Of a DNA stretch of 11,655 nucleotides, positions 6,988 to 11,655 are shown piece by piece. This DNA is from an uncultured Collinsella sp. GTDB lineage: Bacteria; Actinomycetota; Coriobacteriia; Coriobacteriales; Coriobacteriaceae. The stretch lies in contig UQMU01000046.1 of NCBI GenBank assembly GCA_900542305.1, forward strand, positions 1 through 11,655. The letters are read 5' to 3'. The position numbers and the translations under genes were made by a program. The notes below the pieces were generated by a model. The model searched no databases. It was given only the letters and a program-made list of their open reading frames with translations, and had not been told where the DNA came from. Position 1 is the stretch's first letter. Each line of letters opens with the position of its first letter.

Positions 6988-7043
6988 AAACTAACTCAGC
7001 AACAAAATGATCCATTTTCCTCCGTCCCCATGGGGTCGGGTGT

Positions 7044-7090
7044 GGTATTCTATCTGCGGGGTAATACTTAGGGATACCAAGTAATACCAA
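7044..7090. promoter_or_regulatory. Repeated GTAATAC / GGTATT boxes, candidate operator
   Basis: GTAATAC occurs at 7061-7067 and again at 7081-7087, exactly 20 bp apart, so on the same face of the helix. The related boxes GGATACCAA (7072-7080) and the inverted GGTATT (7044-7049) lie alongside. RelB/DinJ antitoxins commonly repress their own promoter through such boxes, and the antitoxin gene begins 112 bp downstream. The binding protein is inferred, not shown. Confidence 0.35.
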
Positions 7091-7110
7091 CGCCGTAGAA
7101 ACAAACTCCG

Positions 7111-7167
7111 GATGCGGGCCAATCGGGTTGCCTTCACAGCCCGTCGCCCAGCCGCGTGGCCCGCATC
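7111..7167. other. Nested hairpin in the leader of the antitoxin gene
   Basis: GATGCGGGCCA (7111-7121) pairs perfectly over 11 bp with TGGCCCGCATC (7157-7167). Inside, CGGGTTG (7124-7130) pairs with CAGCCCG (7137-7143), including one G-U pair, around a 6-nt loop. It ends 34 nt before ATG 7202 and has no T-run, so it is not a standard terminator. A structured leader or a protein-binding dyad is possible. An in-frame ATG at 7112 lies in its left arm, but it has no SD, and the conserved protein starts later. Confidence 0.5.
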
Positions 7168-7201
7168 TATCCGCACTACCGTCGTTTCAAAAGGAAGCGC
7201 C

Positions 7202-7423
7202 ATGGCAGAACACATGACCCCTGTAGTCGCGAAGGTCTTGCCCGAGGAGAAGGCAGCCTTCGCGGCGGCAACCCAGCTCGTGGGCACCACGCCGTCCAAC
7301 GCCATCCGCATGTTTATCGCCGCGTTCAATCGCTGCGGCACCTTCCCGTTCGACATCTCGCCCAACGGGGCTTTTGGCAAAGAGTGTCCCCAACAGCTAG
7401 TCGTTGAAGAACGTTCCCAATGA
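7202..7423 (+). CDS. Solitary RelB/DinJ-family antitoxin-like protein
   Basis: A 73-residue protein whose first 54 residues match the RelB/DinJ antitoxin pattern: an N-terminal strand (TPVVAKVLPEEKAAF) followed by the ribbon-helix-helix portion TTPSNAIRMFIAAFNRCG and the family-typical FPFDIS. Such proteins bind DNA as dimers, repress their own operon and neutralise RelE/YafQ-type ribonucleases. ATG 7202 has AAGGAAG upstream at 7191-7197. Family members are usually about 80-95 residues. Here the last 13 or so residues (from about ECPQQLVV) are encoded by a repeat at 7386-7433, so the natural toxin-binding end may have been replaced. No toxin gene follows; the next gene is a CPBP protease. It may be an orphan regulator, a remnant of a broken toxin-antitoxin pair, or a partner of the protease. 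Confidence 0.8.
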   Translation: MAEHMTPVVAKVLPEEKAAFAAATQLVGTTPSNAIRMFIAAFNRCGTFPFDISPNGAFGKECPQQLVVEERSQ

Positions 7424-7433
7424 CTAGTCGTCG
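7386..7433. repeat. Direct and inverted repeat over the antitoxin stop codon
   Basis: A 21-bp unit at 7386-7406 recurs at 7413-7433, 27 bp away, with 16 of 21 positions identical; the shared cores are CCCAA and CTAGTCGT. The same stretch also folds: CTAGTCGTTG (7397-7406) pairs with CAATGACTAG (7418-7427) at 9 of 10 positions around an 11-nt loop. The TGA of the antitoxin (7421-7423) lies in the right arm. The left flank carries GAGTGTCCCCAA, which is also present at 704-715. It resembles a REP-type repeat inserted at the 3' end of the gene. Confidence 0.55.
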
Positions 7434-7441
7434 GGAGGAGG
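7433..7441 (+). promoter_or_regulatory. Strong Shine-Dalgarno that sets the CPBP start
   Basis: GGGAGGAGG at 7433-7441 stands 5 nt before ATG 7447. It lies downstream of the in-frame ATG 7420, which overlaps the antitoxin stop and has no such site, so 7447 is preferred. Confidence 0.8.
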
Positions 7442-7446
7442 TTGGC

Positions 7447-8358
7447 ATGCTCAATGCGATGATTTGGGCGCTTGCCTGTTTTGGCGTCGTTGCTGTCGAT
7501 ATTGCCCTGAGCGTCGTTTTGTTTTCCGCCCTTGGCGTCGCATCGGTGTTCATGGGTTTTTCGATCGATGACCTCGACATTCAATTGCTTCAGGCCGTCG
7601 CGCAGACAGCATCGTTTTTGATGGCGCTGCTGTGGTGGCGTTATCTGTGGCCGCGTTCGTTTATGGCACGCCGGCAAAGCGAGCACCCGCTCGGCGGGGG
7701 AGCGCGTGGGGCGTGGAAACGCATCGCCTGCGTTATCGTGATTGGCCTTGCCCTGCAGGTGGTCGTTGGTTACGTGATCGACGCCGCGCTGTCGCTGTTG
7801 CCCGAGGCCGCGGCCGACTACAGCGAGCTTGTCGAGGAAACAGGCATGGGCGACACCAGCTATCTCGCCGTCCTGACTACGGTGCTCGGCGCCCCATTTT
7901 GTGAAGAGCTGCTGGTGCGCGGCATTATTTTTGAGTTTTCGCTCCGAGCGTTTAATCCGCAGTGCCGCCCACTTTGGAAGCGCCGGCGTCGTGCGAGCGC
8001 GCAGGACGGCGCCATGGTGCCCTGGGCGGCCCCAAGTACGTGGGGTATTGCCGCGGCGATTGTGCTGCAGGCGGCAATCTTCGGTTTTATGCACATGAAT
8101 TGGGTGCAGGGTTGCTACGCGGGTGCCGCCGGCCTCATTTTTGGCTGGGTGCTCGTGACGACCGGAAAGCTCCGCTACACGATTCTGCTGCACTTTGCCT
8201 TTAATGCCGGGTCGTATCTCATGACGTTGCTCTGGTTTGTGAACACGCCGCTCGATGTGGCAATTACGGTCGCTATCGCCGGCGTCATCCTCGTTGAGGC
8301 AATGCGTTCGCTGCGCCACGCGTGTGGGGTGGATGCAGCGAGCGCACCGCTGCCCTAG
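7447..8358 (+). CDS. CPBP-family (Rce1/Abi-type) intramembrane metalloprotease
   Basis: A 303-residue polytopic membrane protein. The three family motifs are present in order: EELLVR with E153, E154 and R158; FGFMH with F212 and H216; and HFAFN with H249 and N253. These form the membrane-embedded metal and water site of CPBP glutamic/metallo proteases. Hydrophobic spans surround them, beginning with the N-terminal segment MIWALACFGVVAVDIAL. A basic stretch (WKRRRRASAQ) sits between motifs 1 and 2, probably in the cytoplasm. In bacteria such proteins process prenylated or small peptide substrates, act in bacteriocin immunity, or have unknown roles; no bacteriocin gene is nearby. The start is 23 bp after the antitoxin stop, so the two may be co-transcribed. 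Its stop overlaps the stop of the convergent radical SAM gene by sharing CTAG. Confidence 0.9.
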   Translation: MLNAMIWALACFGVVAVDIALSVVLFSALGVASVFMGFSIDDLDIQLLQAVAQTASFLMALLWWRYLWPRSFMARRQSEHPLGGGARGAWKRIACVIVIGLALQVVVGYVIDAALSLLPEAAADYSELVEETGMGDTSYLAVLTTVLGAPFCEELLVRGIIFEFSLRAFNPQCRPLWKRRRRASAQDGAMVPWAAPSTWGIAAAIVLQAAIFGFMHMNWVQGCYAGAAGLIFGWVLVTTGKLRYTILLHFAFNAGSYLMTLLWFVNTPLDVAITVAIAGVILVEAMRSLRHACGVDAASAPLP

Positions 8359-10490
8359 TTGCGGCGTCCGCCGCCGTTGGCGCCCTGACGCCCCTGGGCC
8401 GCACGGTTGCGGCCCGCGGTGTTCTGTGCGCGCGACATGCCGCCGTGGCCCTTGCTGCCCTTAGGCCCCTTGCCAGCGGCGCCACCGTGGGCCTTGCCGC
8501 CCTTCTTGCCGGTGCCATGCCCACCGCCAGCAGATGTCTCGCCCGGGCGCGGGGGCACGGGACGAATCAGGCAATGCTTGGTGTAGCCGATCAGATCGCG
8601 GCGGCCAGCCTTTTCCAGCGCCTCGCGCACGAGCTTGTAGTTCTCGGGCTTGCGATACTGGATGAGCGCACGCTGCATGGCCTTCTCGTGCGGGTCGCGC
8701 GCCACGTAGATCGGCTGCATGGTGCGCGGATCCACGCCGGTGTAGTACATGCACGTCGACATGGTGGACGGCGTGGGGTAGAAGTCCTGCACCTGTTCGG
8801 GCATGTAGCCCATGTCGCGCACGGCCTCGGCAAGGTCCACTGCTTCCTTCATCGTTGAGCCGGGATGGCTCGAGATTAGGTACGGCACTACGTACTGCTT
8901 GAGTCCGTATTCGCGGTTCAGGCGTTCAAATTTACGGCAGAACGCGTCGTAGACGGCTCGGCTCGGCTTGCCCATCACGGACAACACCGCGTCGCTCACG
9001 TGCTCGGGTGCCACGCGCAGCTGGCCCGAGACATGGTGCTCCAGCAGCTCGCGCAAAAACTCGTCCGAGGCATCGGCCATGGTGTAGTCAAAGCGGATGC
9101 CGCTGCGGACGAAGACCTTCTTGACGCCCGGCAGCTGGCGCAGGTCGCGCAGCAACTGCGTGTAGCCGCTCTCGTCGACCACCATGTTCTTGCATACGCT
9201 CGGCCACAGGCAGCGCTTGTTCTTGCACACGCCGTGCTTGAGCTGCTTGTCGCAGGCAGGGCGGCTAAAGTTTGCCGTCGGTCCGCCCACGTCGTTGATG
9301 TAGCCCTTAAACTCGGGATCGCGCGTGAGCAGCTCGGCCTCGCGCATGATCGAATCGTGGCTGCGCATCTGCAGCACGCGCCCCTGGTGGAAGGTGAGGG
9401 CGCAAAACGAGCACTCGCCAAAACAGCCACGGTTGGAGCTAATGGAAAACTTGATCTCGGCAAAGGCCGGCACGCCGCCTGCCGCGTCGTAGTCGGGATG
9501 CCAATCGCGTGCGTAGGGGAGCTCGGCCACCTCGTCCATCTCATCGGTGGTGAGCGTCGCCGATGGCGGGTTCTGCACCACATAGACGCTGTTGGGGTAG
9601 GGCTCTACCAGGCGGTGTCCGGTGATGGGGTCCATATTCTGCTGCTGCACATTGAAGCTGCGTGCGTAGTTGAGCTTGTTGGCGGTAAGGTCGTCCCAGC
9701 TGGGCAGCAGGTCGTAGTCGTAGACCTCGTCGAGCGAACCCGTGCGGTAGACGGTGCCGTTGATATAGGTGATCTGATCGACGGGCAGTCCCGCGTCGAG
9801 CGCGTCGGCGATCTCGACAATCGCGTGCTCGCCCATGCCGTAGATGAGGATGTCGGCGCCCGAGTCGAGCAGTACCGAGCGCTTGAGCTTGTCCTGCCAG
9901 TAGTCGTAGTGAGCCAGGCGGCGCAGGCTTGCCTCGATGCCGCCGATGATGATGGGAGCGTCCTTGAACGTCTGACGGATGAGGTTGCCGTAGACCGTGA
10001 CGGCACGATTGGGGCGGTGCCCCTCCTCGCCACCGGGGGTATAGGCGTCGGTATGGCGACGGTGCTTGGTCACCGAATAGTGGTTGACCATGGAGTCCAT
10101 GTTGCCGGCGCTGACCAAAAAGCCCAGGCGCGGCTCGCCGAGCACGCTGATGCTGGCAGGATCGGTCCAGTCGGGCTGGCAGATGATGCCCACCTTGTAG
10201 CCGTGCGCGTCGAGTACGCGGCTGACGATGGCCATGCCAAAGCTGGGGTGGTCCACGTAGGCGTCGCCGCAGATGTAGACAAAGTCGCACTGGTCCCAGC
10301 CGCGCGCGTCCATATCGGCGCGGCTGACGGGGAGGAACTTGTCGCGGCCCGGGCGCCAGGGACGGGCAGGCGCTGCCGGGGTATGAGTGGCGTGGCCGCC
10401 CTGGGCCTTGCCGCCGCGCTTTTGCTGCTGGCCCTGTTTGCCCTGCTGACTGCGCTGGTTGTTCTGAGCGTACTGAGGCTTTTTTGCCAC
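8355..10490 (-). CDS. ygiQ: YgiQ-family (UPF0313) radical SAM protein
   Basis: A 711-residue protein of the YgiQ family, whose substrate is unknown. After a basic, Gln/Gly/Lys-rich N-terminal extension of about 45 residues comes the family start FLPVSRADMDARGWDQCDF, then GDAYVDHPSFGMAI and IICQPDW. Radical SAM cysteines C356, C360 and C363 lie in NRGCFGECSFCAL and would hold the [4Fe-4S] cluster that cleaves S-adenosylmethionine. Later conserved parts include SGIRFDY, HVSGQLRVAPEH and VQDFYPTPSTMSTCMYYT. The last 65 or so residues are Gly/Lys/Arg-rich and disordered, reminiscent of the RGG tail at the start of the window, and may bind RNA or ribosomes. The start is GTG 10490, chosen because GGGAGGG (10494-10500 on the minus strand) precedes it and because upstream codons are not family-like. 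It is divergent from the YoaK-like gene. Confidence 0.93.
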   Translation of the reverse strand: MAKKPQYAQNNQRSQQGKQGQQQKRGGKAQGGHATHTPAAPARPWRPGRDKFLPVSRADMDARGWDQCDFVYICGDAYVDHPSFGMAIVSRVLDAHGYKVGIICQPDWTDPASISVLGEPRLGFLVSAGNMDSMVNHYSVTKHRRHTDAYTPGGEEGHRPNRAVTVYGNLIRQTFKDAPIIIGGIEASLRRLAHYDYWQDKLKRSVLLDSGADILIYGMGEHAIVEIADALDAGLPVDQITYINGTVYRTGSLDEVYDYDLLPSWDDLTANKLNYARSFNVQQQNMDPITGHRLVEPYPNSVYVVQNPPSATLTTDEMDEVAELPYARDWHPDYDAAGGVPAFAEIKFSISSNRGCFGECSFCALTFHQGRVLQMRSHDSIMREAELLTRDPEFKGYINDVGGPTANFSRPACDKQLKHGVCKNKRCLWPSVCKNMVVDESGYTQLLRDLRQLPGVKKVFVRSGIRFDYTMADASDEFLRELLEHHVSGQLRVAPEHVSDAVLSVMGKPSRAVYDAFCRKFERLNREYGLKQYVVPYLISSHPGSTMKEAVDLAEAVRDMGYMPEQVQDFYPTPSTMSTCMYYTGVDPRTMQPIYVARDPHEKAMQRALIQYRKPENYKLVREALEKAGRRDLIGYTKHCLIRPVPPRPGETSAGGGHGTGKKGGKAHGGAAGKGPKGSKGHGGMSRAQNTAGRNRAAQGRQGANGGGRRN

Positions 10491-10493
10491 GAT

Positions 10494-10500
10494 CCCTCCC
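10494..10500 (-). promoter_or_regulatory. Shine-Dalgarno for the ygiQ GTG start
   Basis: On the minus strand GGGAGGG precedes GTG 10490. The core GGAGG (10495-10499) leaves a 4-nt spacer, slightly short but the only purine-rich site nearby. It supports the GTG start, as there is no ATG in frame close by. Confidence 0.6.
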
Positions 10501-10527
10501 GGTGTTTGTATGCTGCACGTAATTGTA

Positions 10528-10562
10528 ACCAGTCTTTTTGGGACGGGGCTAAAAAGACTGGT
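10528..10562. repeat. Perfect 12-bp inverted repeat in the divergent intergenic region
   Basis: ACCAGTCTTTTT (10528-10539) and AAAAAGACTGGT (10551-10562) are perfectly complementary around an 11-nt loop. It lies 38 bp upstream of the GTG of the radical SAM gene and 190 bp before the YoaK-like ATG. A T-run lies inside the stem on either strand, not after it, so it is not a standard terminator; an operator dyad or a transcript-ending hairpin are both possible. On the minus strand TACAAT just after the repeat could be a -10 box for ygiQ, but no matching -35 is evident. Confidence 0.6.
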
Positions 10563-10735
10563 GGAGTACATGGGCTGGCGGATCGGCGCGTCGATGCGGG
10601 TGCTGTATCCGTCGTTTGTTTCCAGACTGTGTATCTGCGTGTTGGGGAAGCCGTCTCGCGCGCACGCCATGTTGTCAATGGGTTACAGTATGAACGGCGG
10701 CTATGTTTCCGCCAACGCACGAGAGAGTCGTCAAC

Positions 10736-10742
10736 AAGGAGG
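10736..10742 (+). promoter_or_regulatory. Shine-Dalgarno for the YoaK-like gene
   Basis: AAGGAGG at 10736-10742 stands 10 nt before ATG 10753. The nearer ATG 10743 is out of frame. A small GGCGG/CCGCC hairpin (10696-10713) lies upstream in the leader. Confidence 0.7.
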
Positions 10743-10752
10743 ATGCACGACG

Positions 10753-11469
10753 ATGCAGCGTGCCAAACAGATATCGGAGTCTATTGAGCTGGGCATCATC
10801 TTGGCGCTCGCCGGTGGCTTTATGGACGTTTATTCGTACATTGGGCGCGACCATGTTTTCGCCAACGCGCAGACGGGCAACATCTTGCTGGTGGGCGTGA
10901 GCATCTCGGAGGGCAATTGGGCACTTGCGGGGCGCTACTTCTTCCCTGTGGTGTCGTTTGCCGTGGGCATTATGCTTGCCGACCTGGTACACGAACGGTT
11001 TGGCAGCGTGATTCACTGGCGCCAAGTGACGGTGTTCTTTGAAGCCGTCATCTTGCTGGGCGTGAGCTTTATCCCCGGTGGCGGTTACAACCTGCTCGCC
11101 AACTGCCTCACTTCGTTTGCCTGCGGCATGCAGGTCGAGAGCTTCCGCAAGATCCACGGTCACGGCATCGCTACGACCATGTGCATCGGCAACTTGCGCA
11201 ACGCGCTGCAAAACGTGGACGATTACATCATCACCCACAGGCGCGGCTTTTTGGAAAACGGCCTGCTGTACTTTGGCGTGATCTTTACCTTTGTGTTTGG
11301 CGCTGTGTTGGGCAACTGGTGTATTGAGCGCATGGGCCTGCACGCCATCGTCGTGGCGAGCTTGCTGCTGTTTGTCGCGTTTGCCATCATGTTCATCGAC
11401 CGCGAGCGCGACTTGCGCTTACGCTGGAAGGTTGCGGCCGAGGCTTGGAAAGAGGGCTGCCGAAAGTAA
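10753..11469 (+). CDS. YoaK/DUF1275-family membrane protein
   Basis: A 238-residue multi-span inner-membrane protein of unknown biochemical function. It carries the family features near the N-terminus: GGFMDVYSYI followed by the TGN motif in FANAQTGNILLVGVSI. About six hydrophobic spans follow, for example YFFPVVSFAVGIMLADLV and LLYFGVIFTFVFGAVLG, with a conserved central part containing CGMQVESFRK and a Thr/Met/Gly-rich segment TTMCIGNLRNAL. The C-terminal 24 residues are charged (RERDLRLRWK) and likely cytoplasmic. The length is typical of the family. It is transcribed away from the radical SAM gene and stands alone, ending before a terminator at 11521-11549. The start follows AAGGAGG. Transport has been suggested for relatives, but nothing here identifies a substrate. 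Confidence 0.9.
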   Translation: MQRAKQISESIELGIILALAGGFMDVYSYIGRDHVFANAQTGNILLVGVSISEGNWALAGRYFFPVVSFAVGIMLADLVHERFGSVIHWRQVTVFFEAVILLGVSFIPGGGYNLLANCLTSFACGMQVESFRKIHGHGIATTMCIGNLRNALQNVDDYIITHRRGFLENGLLYFGVIFTFVFGAVLGNWCIERMGLHAIVVASLLLFVAFAIMFIDRERDLRLRWKVAAEAWKEGCRK

Positions 11470-11479
11470 CCGAATGCGG

Positions 11480-11498
11480 CAAAGGGGCTGTCCCTTTG
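11480..11498. repeat. Short palindrome CAAAGGG / CCCTTTG
   Basis: CAAAGGG (11480-11486) pairs perfectly with CCCTTTG (11492-11498) around a 5-nt loop, starting 11 bp after the YoaK-like stop. It contains GCAAAGGGG, which is also found at 557-565 in the left end of the 144-bp element. It may be a short REP-type unit; there is no T-run of its own, as the real terminator follows. Confidence 0.5.
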
Positions 11499-11520
11499 TC
11501 AGATAGATCGATAATGGGGA

Positions 11521-11549
11521 GGGGACGGCCATCTCAGCCGCCCTTTTTT
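11521..11549 (+). terminator. Rho-independent terminator after the YoaK-like gene
   Basis: GGG (11522-11524) and CGGC (11526-11529), with one bulged A between them, pair with GCCGCCC (11537-11543) across a 7-nt loop. Six T follow at 11544-11549. It lies 51 bp after the stop codon. Confidence 0.85.
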
Positions 11550-11655
11550 GAGTCTTAAGCCTAAGGTGCATGTTTGTAATGACAAGATTTGACGTCAGCA
11601 GGTTGATTTCCGATCTCAGCCGAACACATTAGGCGGACAGGCCGTTCCCGCAGCT
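11550..11655. other. Terminal intergenic stretch with no recognised feature
   Basis: No open frame with an SD, RNA gene or clear promoter is visible in these 106 bp. A TGACGTCA palindrome lies at 11590-11597 and a TTGACG hexamer overlaps it, but there is no acceptable -10 at the right distance. Confidence 0.6.

Larger units (their letters stand above)
6988..7201 (+). other. Intergenic leader between the importer gene and the antitoxin gene
   Basis: No gene is visible in this 214-bp stretch. It contains a perfect CCCCATGGGG palindrome (7026-7035) without a T-run, three related boxes between 7044 and 7090, and a nested hairpin at 7111-7167. A short dyad AAAATG/CATTTT (7004-7018) follows the importer stop, but it is weak as a terminator. 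The SD for the antitoxin, AAGGAAG at 7191-7197, closes the region. Confidence 0.6.

Noticed and set aside
7026..7035. CCCCATGGGG palindrome as terminator of the importer operon
   Set aside because: There is no T-run after it on either strand and the stem is only 5 bp.
7111..7167. tRNA-like or T-box structure
   Set aside because: There is no anticodon arm or T-loop consensus, and no T-box motif. Only a nested hairpin is supported.
9000..10787. A 595-codon open frame on the plus strand opposite ygiQ
   Set aside because: It is an antisense shadow of the conserved radical SAM gene, with no recognisable domain and no SD at its start.
11589..11617. Promoter starting at TTGACG
   Set aside because: The hexamer 17 bp downstream is GATCTC, which does not resemble a -10 box, and no gene follows within the window.
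1..11655. CRISPR array, prophage or integrase
   Set aside because: No regularly spaced repeats of the CRISPR type, no phage genes and no integrase or transposase were seen.

Overview
The window is GC-rich bacterial DNA whose gene content and protein style best suit an anaerobic gut actinobacterium of the Coriobacteriia, most like Collinsella. The signs are an [FeFe]-hydrogenase, Gly/Arg-rich protein tails, dense GC3-rich genes, and intergenic repeats containing GTCCCC/GGGGTCAGG motifs. The taxon is an inference from composition and gene style; no phylogenetic marker was tested.

Layout. (1) 1-486 is the 3' end of a gene with an RGG-like tail, probably a DEAD-box RNA helicase, closed by a clear terminator (520-553). 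(2) 487-908 has no convincing gene. It holds a symmetric nested palindrome of 144 bp (553-696), a second weaker inverted repeat (708-791), an FNR/CRP-like dyad (820-833) and the leader of the next operon. (3) 909-6987 is a tight four-gene plus-strand operon with gaps of -7, 2 and 3 bp. Its genes encode a NuoF-tail/GltD-type Fe-S flavoprotein, a complete multi-cluster [FeFe]-hydrogenase, a Tat-type lipoprotein of the NitT/TauT solute-binding class, and a single-chain permease-ATPase. (4) 6988-7201 is a regulatory-looking leader with repeated GTAATAC boxes and a structured hairpin. (5) 7202-7423 is a solitary RelB/DinJ-like antitoxin whose last codons lie in a repeat, followed by a CPBP-family membrane protease (7447-8358). 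(6) 8355-10490, minus strand, is a YgiQ-type radical SAM protein, convergent with the protease; the two stop codons share one CTAG. (7) 10491-10752 is a divergent intergenic region with a perfect 12-bp inverted repeat, then a YoaK/DUF1275 membrane protein (10753-11469) and a terminator (11521-11549). 11550-11655 holds nothing I can name.

How the genes work together. The flavoprotein and hydrogenase very likely form a soluble complex that exchanges electrons between H2, NAD(P)H and possibly ferredoxin. The flavoprotein keeps the Fe-S tail of NuoF but not its FMN/NADH domain, and uses a GltD-like FAD/NAD(P) module instead. The two transporter genes are placed as if co-translated with the hydrogenase. 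The importer's substrate cannot be read from sequence, so the hydrogenase-importer linkage is the most interesting unexplained arrangement here. The importer is also unusual because its membrane and ATPase parts are fused and the ATPase domain is shortened.
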